From the NCBI GenBank assembly GCA_041645025.1, contig JBAZQV010000012.1:1-19953 (forward strand): a stretch of 19,953 nucleotides of DNA. Direction: 5' to 3'. Origin of the DNA: GW2011-AR5 sp041645025 (GTDB taxonomy: Archaea > Aenigmatarchaeota > Aenigmatarchaeia > GW2011-AR5). The notes beneath the pieces were generated by a model, which worked only from the letters and a program-made list of their open reading frames with translations, did no database searches and was not told the DNA's origin. The translations under genes were made by a program, and so were the position numbers. How positions within the stretch are numbered: the stretch's first letter is position 1; every line of letters starts with the position of its first letter. Positions 9,831 through 18,324 of the stretch are shown one piece after another.

Positions 9831-10631
9831 ATGCGAACAATGGTTGCAGCTGTAATATTCGACGAGAAGGGAAGGTTTCTTATCTTGAAGAGAAAACTCC
9901 ACTGGAAGGGCTGGGAGTTTGTCAAGGGACGTGCTGAAAAAGAGACCGCCAGGCAGGCAGCGCTGCGCGAGGTAAGAGAAGAGACAGGAATAAGAAATGA
10001 CATGCTTATTACAAAACTGCCGCCGGAAATATTCTACCGTCATGAAAACATACACGGCCACACGAGCTCTGTCCAGAAGGCTTTTCTAGTGGAATATCTG
10101 GGCGGAAAAATAAGACTTTCTTTTGAACACTCCACGTACAAATGGGTTGACAAAAAAACAGCGGAACGACTGCTTACGCACAGGAGCCACAAAATCTTTC
10201 TCCGATACGCCTACAAAATAGTTAAGGAACGTAAAAGATTGCTCATTGAGAAATTGTCAAAGAAACATATCAGGCACGTCAATTTCGACGGCAAAAGAAT
10301 AAGACTCACATACGACGGCAAAAAACTTCGCTATAAAGCTATCAGAAGAAAGGTCAGGGATGTCGGCACCTGGTCAAAAAACAAGCCAGTTGTCTATTAC
10401 GACAAAAATCTGGATGATCCGGGCGTGCTTCCCATACTTATTCATGAAGCTGTGGAGAAGCACGTGGCCCAGGCCTATGATCTTGACGTGGACACCGAGG
10501 CTCATAAGATTGCCCAGGCGGTGGAAAAGGAGTTCGTCGCTGACAGGAAATGGATAGCTGTGCAGAAAGTCGTCACGCGCGCCTGGGTCAAAACTAACCG
10601 CAGGAAAGTTGGGAAGACCAAGTTCTACTAA
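9831..10631 (+). CDS. Nudix hydrolase fused to a putative metal-binding HExxxK domain
   Basis: Residues 1-125 form a Nudix domain with RFLILKRKLHWKGWEFVKG and the box GRAEKETARQAALREVREETGI split here as G-x4-E-x7-REVREETGI; it is one residue shorter than the normal G-x5-E spacing, but all catalytic Glu residues are kept. Residues 130-266 form a second basic domain with KPVVYYDKNLDDPGVLP, then ILIHEAVEKHVAQAYDLD and TEAHKIAQAVEKEFV. The two His-Glu helices (HEAVEKH and AHKIAQAVEKE) resemble a zinc-binding zincin-like site, so this half may be a metallo-hydrolase of unknown function. The stop overlaps that of the convergent PRPP synthetase. Confidence 0.8.
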   Translation: MRTMVAAVIFDEKGRFLILKRKLHWKGWEFVKGRAEKETARQAALREVREETGIRNDMLITKLPPEIFYRHENIHGHTSSVQKAFLVEYLGGKIRLSFEHSTYKWVDKKTAERLLTHRSHKIFLRYAYKIVKERKRLLIEKLSKKHIRHVNFDGKRIRLTYDGKKLRYKAIRRKVRDVGTWSKNKPVVYYDKNLDDPGVLPILIHEAVEKHVAQAYDLDVDTEAHKIAQAVEKEFVADRKWIAVQKVVTRAWVKTNRRKVGKTKFY

Positions 10632-11785
10632 TTGACTCCTCTAAAATCATCCCTTGGCGGTCTTTCTTCTCCAAATAATTTTGAAACAGACCCACCTTGT
10701 TTTTGAATTTCGAATAGCACATCTGCGGTAAATTTATCTAAGTAAACTTGGTCTAAGATATCACGGTTTCTTTCTAGATACTCCGCAGATCTTGGTATTG
10801 AACTAGTCACAACAATTCTCATGCCTGCATTGCGTATTTTATCTTCTGCAGGAACGCCGTTTTCATCTACACTCAATAATCCGTGCACCCCGCAACCATA
10901 CACTTCTGTTGCACCTACATCTCTTAGTGCGTCTGCAGCGTTAACCATTGTTCCACCCGTGTCTATCATATCATCTGCTTCCACTGCTATTTTGCCGTTC
11001 ACGTAATGGGATCCCAGAATATTCATTACTTCTGATTCTCCTCCAACTCTTCTTTTGTCTACTACTGCAAGATCTCCGCCAAACCTTTTTGCAAGCCTCC
11101 TTGCTCTTGTTGTGGCACCAGCATCAGGTGAGACAATACAAACCTTTTCCCTTAAAACTCTGTTACAATCATCAAGTTCCTTGGGATACATTTTATCACA
11201 TCTGTAATTCATATCCTCTAAAACAAATTTTCTCAATAAATATTCATGCATCAGAGGTTCTGAAAATAAATTGTCAATCTGATAATCTACAAACCCTTGT
11301 GCCTGACCTGCGTGCATATCGTACGTTACAAGCCTTACTTTTATTTTAGAATCTGGGTCATCCAACAGCTTTAGCGCCCATTTCGCTGATATGGGAACAC
11401 GAGGCCTGTCAAGCCTATCCTGGCGCCCATAGGGAAACCAAGGAATTACATAAATTATCTGTTCTGGTGAAGCATTTCTTAATGCCCCGCCTATTAGACC
11501 AACTTTGACAAGTCCTACATTGGAGTCAAGCTCTCCATTATAGCCAAGACAGTGATGAAAAAGATATACTCTTTTGTTTCTTACTGAAGTGCCGATTACA
11601 GGATATATCTCCTTGCCGCCGGGAAAATATGCTCCATATACATGACCTATTTCAGGCAGCTCTATTCCAGCTGGTTCTAATCTTTCCTGAAGCTTGTTGT
11701 ATGTTCTTGTAGCAAATCCTAACGATTCGTTTGTTGCAAGAAACATCATATTTTCAAATTCGTTAGAGGATGTACTTGTGGTCAT
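10628..11785 (-). CDS. prs: Ribose-phosphate diphosphokinase (PRPP synthetase)
   Basis: The product makes PRPP from ribose 5-phosphate and ATP (EC 2.7.6.1), the precursor of nucleotides, histidine and tryptophan. Seen motifs are WFPYGRQDRLDRPRVPISAK (ATP loop region), the metal-binding YDMHAGQAQGF, VSPDAGATTRARRLAKRF and the PRPP loop EADDMIDTGGTMVNAADAL with GVHGLLS after it. The length, 385 residues, exceeds the usual 285-320, with an insert of about 30 residues before VCIVSPDAG (around DMNYRCDKMYPKELDD) and a longer C-terminal tail. A TATA-like TTTTAAATTT at 11809-11818 lies about 25 bases before ATG 11785. It is divergent from PEP synthase. Confidence 0.95.
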   Translation of the reverse strand: MTTSTSSNEFENMMFLATNESLGFATRTYNKLQERLEPAGIELPEIGHVYGAYFPGGKEIYPVIGTSVRNKRVYLFHHCLGYNGELDSNVGLVKVGLIGGALRNASPEQIIYVIPWFPYGRQDRLDRPRVPISAKWALKLLDDPDSKIKVRLVTYDMHAGQAQGFVDYQIDNLFSEPLMHEYLLRKFVLEDMNYRCDKMYPKELDDCNRVLREKVCIVSPDAGATTRARRLAKRFGGDLAVVDKRRVGGESEVMNILGSHYVNGKIAVEADDMIDTGGTMVNAADALRDVGATEVYGCGVHGLLSVDENGVPAEDKIRNAGMRIVVTSSIPRSAEYLERNRDILDQVYLDKFTADVLFEIQKQGGSVSKLFGEERPPRDDFRGVN

Positions 11786-11856
11786 ATATTCAGAAAATCT
11801 CGCGAGTCTTTTTAAATTTATATTAAAGCTGCCTATATGTATATTGTAATTGTCTA

Positions 11857-11861
11857 GTGAT
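11857..11861 (+). promoter_or_regulatory. Shine-Dalgarno site that sets the ppsA start
   Basis: GTGAT at 11857-11861 lies 4 bases before ATG 11866. This makes 11866 the likely start and the GTG at 11857 part of the ribosome binding site. Confidence 0.5.
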
Positions 11862-11865
11862 TCAA

Positions 11866-14112
11866 ATGAAATACAAAGCCAAAAGACGCGAAGCGTCGTA
11901 CGTTTTGCCCTTCAACAAAATCCGCCGTAAAGACGTAGCGCTGGTCGGCGGCAAGACTTCTTCGCTGGGCGAACTGTTTTCCATGAAGCTGCCTGTGCCT
12001 AATGGCTTTGCCATAACTGCAGACGCCTACAGATATTTCATAAGCTACAACAAGCTGGATGCGGAGATAAGGAGGATAATCAAGGACACGGACGTGAAGA
12101 GGATTAAGGAACTTAAAAAAGCCGGTCGTGGTATTCGTAACTTAATCAAGAGCGCTTCTTTTCCTGATGATTTAGAAAAACAGATACTTTCGTCTTACCA
12201 TGCTCTCGGCAGCAGGTTTGTTGCCGTTCGGAGTAGCGCGACGGCGGAAGACCTTCCGGACGCTTCTTTTGCCGGTGAACAGGAGAGCTATCTCAATATT
12301 GATGAAAAAAATCTGCTAAAACGCATCAGGGATTGCTTTGCCTCGCTTTTTACTGATCGCGCAATAAGCTATCGCGAGGACAAGAAGTTTGATCACTTTC
12401 ATGTCTATCTTTCAGTAGCAGTGGAGAAGCAGATTTTCTCCAAGGCCAGCGGCGTCATGTTCACGATTGACCCTGACAGCGGCCACAGGAATTTTATTGT
12501 CATTAACAGCAGCTATGGCCTTGGCGACTACATTGTGCAGGGCCGCGTGACGCCGGATGAGTTCTGGATTTTCAAGAAGAACGGCAAAATCATAGAGAAG
12601 AAGCTGGGCGTCAAGAACGTCATGGAAATCCGTTCTATATTCGGCGTCAAGCAGAAACGCGTGTCAAAGGGCATGCAAAAGACATTTTCTATAAGCGATA
12701 AGGAGGCAGAACATCTTGCCAAGCATGCCAAGACTATTGAGGAACACTATGGCTGCTCCATGGACATAGAGTGGGCTAAGGACAACGACAATAAAATTTA
12801 TATCATACAGGCGCGGCCTGTTACTGTTCATGCCAAACAAACGAACATCTACGAGGAGTACAGAATAAAGGAAAAAGGGACGCTGCTTGCGGAAGGCGCT
12901 GCTGTTGGAAGAAAGATATCTACGGGTCATGTTAATGTTATAAAAAACGTGCGTGACATGGGGCGCTTCCACAGTGGTCAGATACTTGTAACAACTGTTA
13001 CGGATCCTGACTGGGAACCGATAATGAAAATCGCATCAGGCATTGTAACAGAGGAAGGGGGCAGGACAAGCCATTGTGCAATCGTATCAAGAGAGCTTGG
13101 TATACCTGCAATCGTAGGTGTTAAAAACGCAACCAAAAAGCTGCATGGGTTAGTTACCGTGGACTGCTCAGGCGAGAAAGGCAAAATATGGAAGAATGTT
13201 TTGAAGTATGAGAAGCGACAGCATGACATCAAAAAAATGCCCAAGACGCATACAAAGGTTTATGTGAATATTGGCGAGCCGCAGGAAGCTGTGGATGCTT
13301 CGCTGCTGCCGGTTGACGGCGTTGGCTTGGCACGCGAAGAGTTCATAATAAACGATGCCATAGCTGAGCATCCTCTGGCCATGATAAAGCAGGGCAGAGA
13401 AAAAATATTTATTGACAAACTTGCTGCGGGCATCGCAAAGATAGCCGCTTCCTTTTATCCGCGTCCCGTCACGATACGTTTCAGCGACTTCAAGACCAAT
13501 GAATACCGCAACCTGAAGGGCGGCGAACCTTTTGAACCAAGAGAGGAAAATCCGATGATTGGATGGAGAGGCACATCGCGTTACATAAGCAGCTATGAGC
13601 CTGCGTTCCGCTTGGAATTGAAGGCGATAAACAAATGTGAAGTCATGGGTTTGGACAACATCAAGATTATGCTGCCGTTCTGTAGGACGTTGGGGGAAGC
13701 AGACAAGGCGATAAAAATAATAAACAGCGAAAATGTGAAGGCAGAACTGGGTGTTATGGCGGAGATTCCTTCAAATGTTGTCTCAGCTGCTGAATTTTCA
13801 AAGCGTTTCAAGTTCTTCTCCATTGGCTCCAATGATTTGACACAGCTCACCCTTGGCATAGACCGGGACAGCCAGATGCTTGCAAAAGAATTTGACGAGC
13901 GCGACCCAGCTGTCAAGACGCTTATAGCGAATCTAATAAAGACGGCGCACAAGCACAAACGAACTGTAGGCATATGCGGAGATGCACCAAGCTCATTTCC
14001 AGATTTTACAGAATTTTTAGTAAAATGTAAAATCGATTCGGTTTCTGTCACGCCAGACGTAGCAGTTAATACTAGATTGTTAGTAGCTAAGGCTGAGAAG
14101 CGCAGGGCGTAG
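11866..14112 (+). CDS. ppsA: Phosphoenolpyruvate synthase
   Basis: The 748-residue enzyme converts pyruvate, ATP and water to phosphoenolpyruvate, AMP and phosphate (EC 2.7.9.2), the entry to gluconeogenesis. The N-terminal ATP-grasp part shows VGGKTSSLGELFSMKLPVPNG split by GFAITADAY, then AVRSSATAEDLPDASFAGEQ and IEWAKDNDNKIYIIQARP. The swivelling domain has the phospho-histidine in GGRTSHCAIVSRELGIP. The C-terminal TIM barrel has VDGVGLAREEF, RFSDFKTNEYRNLKGG, ENPMIGWRG, SIGSNDLTQLTLGIDRD and the catalytic Cys in VGICGDAPSS. All key residues are present and the length is normal. Reversible use for ATP production in archaea is known but cannot be read from sequence. Confidence 0.96.
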   Translation: MKYKAKRREASYVLPFNKIRRKDVALVGGKTSSLGELFSMKLPVPNGFAITADAYRYFISYNKLDAEIRRIIKDTDVKRIKELKKAGRGIRNLIKSASFPDDLEKQILSSYHALGSRFVAVRSSATAEDLPDASFAGEQESYLNIDEKNLLKRIRDCFASLFTDRAISYREDKKFDHFHVYLSVAVEKQIFSKASGVMFTIDPDSGHRNFIVINSSYGLGDYIVQGRVTPDEFWIFKKNGKIIEKKLGVKNVMEIRSIFGVKQKRVSKGMQKTFSISDKEAEHLAKHAKTIEEHYGCSMDIEWAKDNDNKIYIIQARPVTVHAKQTNIYEEYRIKEKGTLLAEGAAVGRKISTGHVNVIKNVRDMGRFHSGQILVTTVTDPDWEPIMKIASGIVTEEGGRTSHCAIVSRELGIPAIVGVKNATKKLHGLVTVDCSGEKGKIWKNVLKYEKRQHDIKKMPKTHTKVYVNIGEPQEAVDASLLPVDGVGLAREEFIINDAIAEHPLAMIKQGREKIFIDKLAAGIAKIAASFYPRPVTIRFSDFKTNEYRNLKGGEPFEPREENPMIGWRGTSRYISSYEPAFRLELKAINKCEVMGLDNIKIMLPFCRTLGEADKAIKIINSENVKAELGVMAEIPSNVVSAAEFSKRFKFFSIGSNDLTQLTLGIDRDSQMLAKEFDERDPAVKTLIANLIKTAHKHKRTVGICGDAPSSFPDFTEFLVKCKIDSVSVTPDVAVNTRLLVAKAEKRRA

Positions 14113-14162
14113 GTGCGGACATTTAAATATTACGAAATCCTATATTAAAAACAGGTTAAACT

Positions 14163-15581
14163 ATGACTAAAAAGGAAAAAAAGAAGCATGATTTTAGTAT
14201 AAATAACATGCTTAATGAAATCGCAAGGGATACTGCACGCGCCGCGAAGAGAATCGGAAAGGATATTTCTCGCGGAGAAGCAACCAGACTAAAGGCGAAG
14301 AAACTTGCAGACAAAAAAACTATCAAGGCAGCCAAGCTAAAGGAAAAGAAGCTCAGACTAAATGAGAAGCGGCTTACTAAATTGGATGTAAAAAAAGCAG
14401 CTAAAATAAAAGCGGAAAAAACAGCCAAGCTAAAAAACGTAAAGGTTACTAAACCAACAGGCGATGCAAAGAAAGCTGAAAAAGAAGCATCTGCACCCGA
14501 AAAAATCAAGAAGAAAGTTGCTGCGCTGAAAGCCACTACTGCAACGAGCAAGATGGACGCCAAGGAGCTCATGCGCCTCAAGACCGATGAAAAAATAAAG
14601 ACTAAGAGATTGACAGACGCCAAGGGAAAAGTCAAGGGGGAAAAGGTAAAGGAAGAGAAAGTCAAGGGAAGTAAAATTTCTGAATTTCATGTTCCCACGG
14701 CTGATGAGATAAAGAAGCGCATCGAGGAAAGAATTAGCGGCAAGGGCGCCGTGGATGAACATACAAAGGAAGAAGTTCTCAGCACAAGAGAGGACATTGA
14801 TAATACTATCGGCAAGCTTGGAGCAAAGCCTACCAAGGGTTACATAAAAACAGGAATACCGGGTTTCGATGAGTTGCTTGAGGATGGCATACCAAAGGGG
14901 AGTGCGATTCTAATAGCAGGCGGCGCTGGAACAGGAAAGACTATCTTCTGCCTACAGACCCTTGCCTATGCTTGTGAACGTGGCGAGAAGTGCATTTACT
15001 TGTCGCTGGAAGAAAATGAGGAACGCCTGAAGCAGCATATGAAAGACTTTGGCTGGAATCCTGACAAGTGGATAAAGCAGAAGAGGCTGATTGTCAAACG
15101 CCTTGACCCTTTTGAGATTTCACGTTCCGTAGAGGCATTGCTCACAAAGGCAAAGGGCGAACTTATGATCGAATTTGATAGCATACCGGGCATGATACCG
15201 AGCGGCTTCAAGCCGGACAGGATTATTCTGGACTCGCTGACAGCTGTCGCGTCCGCATTTGCCGGCAAGGAGGACAGCTACCGCATATACATTGAGCAGT
15301 TTTTCCGTCTGTTGGAGAAGATAGGCGCCAATACGTTCCTCATAACGGAAACAGAGCAGATACCAACGATCTTCAGCAAGACCGGCGATGAGGAGTTTCT
15401 GGCGGACGGCGTTATAGTTCTGTACAACATAAGGAAAGAGAGCGTGCGCATCAATGCCATAGAGGTCCTGAAGCTGCGCGGAGCCAAACACCAGAAGAAG
15501 CTCATACCGTTTGAGATAACAGCAAAGCAGGGGATAGTGGCTTACCCCAACGAAGAAATCTACACGAACTTAGACAAATAA
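14163..15581 (+). CDS. KaiC/RadA-like ATPase with a long lysine-rich N-terminal region
   Basis: Residues about 220-472 form one KaiC-type RecA domain: KTGIPGFDELLEDGIPKGS, Walker A GGAGTGKT, the catalytic-Glu segment IYLSLEENEERLK, Walker B PDRIILDSLTAV, and a C-terminal LRGAKHQKKLIPFEIT. Residues 1-200 are almost entirely Lys, Ala, Glu and Arg (for example AAKIKAEKTAKLKNVKVTK), with repeated LKAKKLADKK-like units; this part is probably a long charged coil or a disordered DNA- or RNA-binding tail. Archaeal KaiC-like proteins act in signalling and motility, with ATP-dependent partner switching. A TATA-like CATTTAAATATTA at 14120-14132 lies ahead. It faces a degenerate KaiC-like gene on the other strand. 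Confidence 0.85.
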   Translation: MTKKEKKKHDFSINNMLNEIARDTARAAKRIGKDISRGEATRLKAKKLADKKTIKAAKLKEKKLRLNEKRLTKLDVKKAAKIKAEKTAKLKNVKVTKPTGDAKKAEKEASAPEKIKKKVAALKATTATSKMDAKELMRLKTDEKIKTKRLTDAKGKVKGEKVKEEKVKGSKISEFHVPTADEIKKRIEERISGKGAVDEHTKEEVLSTREDIDNTIGKLGAKPTKGYIKTGIPGFDELLEDGIPKGSAILIAGGAGTGKTIFCLQTLAYACERGEKCIYLSLEENEERLKQHMKDFGWNPDKWIKQKRLIVKRLDPFEISRSVEALLTKAKGELMIEFDSIPGMIPSGFKPDRIILDSLTAVASAFAGKEDSYRIYIEQFFRLLEKIGANTFLITETEQIPTIFSKTGDEEFLADGVIVLYNIRKESVRINAIEVLKLRGAKHQKKLIPFEITAKQGIVAYPNEEIYTNLDK

Positions 15582-15608
15582 TTTTTAATTTAGAGCACCG
15601 CTGAATAC

Positions 15609-16064
15609 TTATTTTTTCTTGTCTTCTTCAGGCGTAAAGTACAAATTGCGCAGGCTCATCTTTTTGGGAGCGGGTTTTTTAAGTGACGGAAGTTTTTTGC
15701 CGGAAAAACTGTAAGCGCCGGCGAGCTTGTCCATGTTGTCGAGGAGCTTTGCTGCTACGTAAAACAGGGCTATGTTTATGATGACAAAGAGCGCAAGGTA
15801 CATACGTTCAAAGAAAATTATGTTGCTGTCAATCAGCGCCATTTCAGCCCGCAGGACATTCAATTGAATGATATACAAAGGAAATATCAGCTGAACGCAT
15901 AGAAGACCCACGAAGAACTCACTCAAATTCTTGTAGAAGTTGCTCAGCAGGCCTGTAAACTGGTCCCTGTGAGAATAAAATTTCTTGATTATGACAAGGT
16001 TCATTAGGAGTACGACAGCAAGCCCGGCAAAGCCCAATATAATGTTTATTAGATAGTCTGCCAT
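15609..16064 (-). CDS. Small integral membrane protein of unknown function
   Basis: The 151-residue product has three hydrophobic segments: IILGFAGLAVVLLMNLVII near the start, FFVGLLCVQLIFPLYIIQL in the middle, and YLALFVIINIALFYVAAKLL, followed by a basic cytoplasm-like tail with KKPAPKKMSLRN. I do not recognise a family. It is translated from a perfect Shine-Dalgarno site (AGGTGAT, about 3 bases before ATG 16064) that overlaps the stop codon of the KaiC-like gene upstream, so both are one operon. It may anchor that protein at the membrane; this is inferred from the arrangement. Confidence 0.75.
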   Translation of the reverse strand: MADYLINIILGFAGLAVVLLMNLVIIKKFYSHRDQFTGLLSNFYKNLSEFFVGLLCVQLIFPLYIIQLNVLRAEMALIDSNIIFFERMYLALFVIINIALFYVAAKLLDNMDKLAGAYSFSGKKLPSLKKPAPKKMSLRNLYFTPEEDKKK

Positions 16065-16072
16065 TTTATCAC

Positions 16073-16597
16073 CTATACTGTAATATTTTTATCGCAAAAC
16101 TGCGTAAGCTGCGATTCCATATCTTCCTTCAGGTTTCCGACGGAAAGCAAAATCCCCCTTGCATTCTCATTTCGTATCTTTCCAACAAGGGAGTGCATAA
16201 ATCTTATTACCATGGACTCATTATTATAGTTTAGCAGCGTGTTGATGGTGTCAAAAATAACAAATTTTTCGCCCTCTATGGATGAGAGCACTTGGTCAAT
16301 AGCTATGGAGACGCTCGTAAGGTCGCCTGGGTTGCCAAGGTAGAGGCAGTTGGAATCCTTCCGCGCGTCCTTTGTTTTTGTCACCATGTCTATGAAAAAT
16401 ATTGAATCTACCTTTATCTTGTTCCTAATAAACGTCTGCTTGAGCGTTTCAAAGGGCTTGTTGACGCTAACGTAGATGCCGCTGCCGCTCTTTGAGAACA
16501 GCTTGGTCAGGTTTGCGGCAGTTTCAGCGTAATTCGCGCTGTTCGTCATGACAAGAAGGATTTTCTCCTCGGGCTTAAGCACCATCTTCGAGTCCAT
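16073..16597 (-). CDS. Degenerate KaiC/RecA-fold protein (DUF7504/DUF835-like)
   Basis: The 174-residue product resembles the RecA core without its ATP site. KILLVMTNSANYAETAANLT stands where Walker A should be but has no GxxxxGKT. KFVIFDTINTLLNYNNESMV, then RFMHSLVGKIRNENARGIL, has the shape of the Walker B strand and following helix of archaeal KaiC-like proteins (usually with an Asp-Ser-Leu-Asn pattern). Loss of the P-loop suggests a non-ATPase partner or sensor domain, as in archaeal DUF835-type proteins. It is the first gene of a two-gene operon with a membrane protein; a TATA-like TATTAAAG lies about 25 bases ahead of ATG 16597. Confidence 0.7.
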   Translation of the reverse strand: MDSKMVLKPEEKILLVMTNSANYAETAANLTKLFSKSGSGIYVSVNKPFETLKQTFIRNKIKVDSIFFIDMVTKTKDARKDSNCLYLGNPGDLTSVSIAIDQVLSSIEGEKFVIFDTINTLLNYNNESMVIRFMHSLVGKIRNENARGILLSVGNLKEDMESQLTQFCDKNITV

Positions 16598-16631
16598 ATA
16601 ATTAATTGTTGCCGGGTATTAAAGAACATTA

Positions 16632-16769
16632 CTAATGGCTTACACGGTTGCTTCCAATAAACGTATGATAGAAACGTGTCGAAAATTCTTCTTCTCCGTA
16701 AAATTCCCATATCCAGTGGTTTATGAACTTCTTTGCGTTCTTCAGTGAACCGAACTTGGGAGACCTGTT
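16632..16769 (-). pseudogene. Orphan C-terminal protein fragment
   Basis: On the minus strand a 45-codon frame without a start codon reads RSPKFGSLKNAKKFINHWIW, then EFYGEEEFSTRFYHTFIGS, and ends at TAG 16632-16634. An in-frame TAA lies just upstream (16770-16772). The rich aromatic and charged pattern looks like real protein, perhaps the end of a transposase or similar enzyme, but I cannot name the family. It is probably debris of a lost gene. Confidence 0.35.
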
Positions 16770-16821
16770 TTAATTCTGGATGTTGAAAATTTAGGAGTGA
16801 AATTTGAGAAAGAAATAACAG
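16770..16821. other. Remaining intergenic DNA between gene fragments
   Basis: Together with 16598-16631 this is the non-coding part of the 420-base gap between the KaiC-like operon and the DUF4143 gene. Apart from the two minus-strand fragments I see no hairpin, repeat or RNA gene here; GCTAGCTAGC near 16822 is a simple palindromic run. Confidence 0.3.
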
Positions 16822-17010
16822 CTAGCTAGCATGTTTGTGTATAAAGTTATTCACTACAAGTGATTCTAAGAAGATGATAGCGCCGAAATTTTTAACTTTC
16901 TGTTTTATTTTCCTATTTACAACTTCAAAAGCTACGATGTCTGATTTTAAAGCTACGGATAAGCATCTACTTGTCAGAAGCGCTGAATGAAATGACAAAT
17001 TATCAGGCAT
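16822..17010 (-). CDS. Hypothetical small protein following the DUF4143 gene
   Basis: The 62-residue frame starts 6 bases after the stop of the DUF4143 ATPase gene on the same strand and reads MPDNLSFHSALLTSRCLS, then VALKSDIVAFEVVNRKIKQK and a hydrophobic GAIIFLESLVVNNF. I recognise no family. A GGAG lies only one base before the ATG, too close to be a good ribosome site. It could be a real small partner gene, or the remnant of a toxin-like gene in a decaying stretch. Confidence 0.3.
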   Translation of the reverse strand: MPDNLSFHSALLTSRCLSVALKSDIVAFEVVNRKIKQKVKNFGAIIFLESLVVNNFIHKHAS

Positions 17011-17016
17011 GCTCCA

Positions 17017-18309
17017 TTACAAGTAACAAATCGGTATGAACTGTATTTGGGTATTGTTGAGTTTTGTCCTGCCCAGATAGTCCTTTGTTATTATTACAGC
17101 ACGTTTTGGCTTGTATACATGGATAAAGTTTGTCAGGCTCCTGCCCAATTTAGGTTTTGTGAAATTTTCGTATTTCACTTCAACAGGCAGTATTGTGCTT
17201 CCAAATTGCACTACAAAATCAACCTCAGCCTTGCCAAGTGTTCTCCAGTATTTTATTTCTGCCTCGCCCTCTAAAAGGGTTATGAGTTCTCTTAAGACCA
17301 CACCCTCTGCAAGCTTTCCTTTGTCCTCCCTGAATGGGATCGAATTAAAGTTTTTTATAATGTAATTTCTTAATCCAGTGTCTGTAAAGTAGGACTTTGG
17401 ATTTTTTTTCAGCTCTGTGGAAAAATTCTTGTGAAAAGGTGCAAGCAGTTTTATTACGTATGTCTCTTCTAACACAGAAAGAAAATGCTTTAACTCCCTA
17501 TAATAACTTTTTGAATCTGAAGCTATTGAATCATAATTAAGAAGCCCTGAATGTTGTGACGCCAGAATATTCACAATATTCCTGAATGTAATGGTGTCAG
17601 AAATCTTTAACAGCTCTACTATGTCTTTGGTTATGTAAGTGTCGTAAATATTTTTCAATACAGTTTTCTTTGTTTCTAAATCATTGGATTTTATAACTTC
17701 AGGATATCCGCCAAAAATAATGTATTCCTCGAACAGCTTTGATAGGTCTCTTATGAAAATGTCCTTGGCAGGAAATTTGCCTCCTTTAAGCATATAGTTG
17801 TGAACTGCCCTGTTTCTTTCATTGTATATTTTTCCCAGTCGCTCATCCTTGGCATTTACAAATTCCCCAAATGAGAACGGATATAATGTAAAATAAAAAA
17901 CCCTTCCAACAAGATATTTTCCTGTTTTGCTTGCTAGCTCCAATGAAGAAGACCCTGAAATAATAAATTTAATGTTTGGAAAAGAGTCATAAAGTATTTT
18001 TAATATTCTTCCGCCGTCTGGAATATACTGATATTCATCTAGAAAAAAGTAATGTTTTTCTTTGCCTTTTATGTGGCTTTTCACAAAAGTTTTGAAATCT
18101 TTTGAAAATGGTTCAAGAACATCAAAATCATCGCATTCTAGAAAAACTATGTTTTTTTCAGGAACGCCCCTGCCTTTCAAATAGCTAACTAAAAGGTACA
18201 TTAATGTTGTCTTTCCTGCCTGTCTTGGCCCTTTTATTGCGAAAATTTCTCTTCTGTCAATCCATTTTTTTAAGACGTCTAGAATATTTCTTGAATATAT
18301 GTCACTCAT
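17017..18309 (-). CDS. AAA-type ATPase with DUF4143 domain
   Basis: The 430-residue product starts with a P-loop ATPase domain: IFAIKGPRQAGKTTLMYLLV (Walker A), HYFFLDEYQYIPDGGRILK (Walker B), and the sensor IKFIISGSSSLELAS. The winged-helix-like middle follows, with FGGYPEVIKS and YITKDIVELLKI. The C-terminal DUF4143 part ends in a nuclease-like core: LAEGVVLRELI, KYWRTLGKAEVDFVV and LPVEVKYEN, which carries the PD-(D/E)xK-like E-D-ExK pattern. These ATPases are common in archaea and are often thought to belong to mobile or defence-like loci; their role is not established. ATG 18309 fits a TATA-like ATTATTTAAATATT about 25 bases ahead. Confidence 0.88.
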   Translation of the reverse strand: MSDIYSRNILDVLKKWIDRREIFAIKGPRQAGKTTLMYLLVSYLKGRGVPEKNIVFLECDDFDVLEPFSKDFKTFVKSHIKGKEKHYFFLDEYQYIPDGGRILKILYDSFPNIKFIISGSSSLELASKTGKYLVGRVFYFTLYPFSFGEFVNAKDERLGKIYNERNRAVHNYMLKGGKFPAKDIFIRDLSKLFEEYIIFGGYPEVIKSNDLETKKTVLKNIYDTYITKDIVELLKISDTITFRNIVNILASQHSGLLNYDSIASDSKSYYRELKHFLSVLEETYVIKLLAPFHKNFSTELKKNPKSYFTDTGLRNYIIKNFNSIPFREDKGKLAEGVVLRELITLLEGEAEIKYWRTLGKAEVDFVVQFGSTILPVEVKYENFTKPKLGRSLTNFIHVYKPKRAVIITKDYLGRTKLNNTQIQFIPICYL

Positions 18310-18324
18310 AATTCTATTATTATT

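Noticed and set aside
11008..11018. Another GGATCC core (GGGATCCC) as a fourth leader copy
   Set aside because: It lies inside the PRPP synthetase coding region and has no CATCTTC/GAAGATG stem.
14156..14665. Long minus-strand ORF opposite the KaiC lysine-rich tail
   Set aside because: Its Ser/Phe/Leu-rich sequence is the complement of lysine codons, a compositional shadow.
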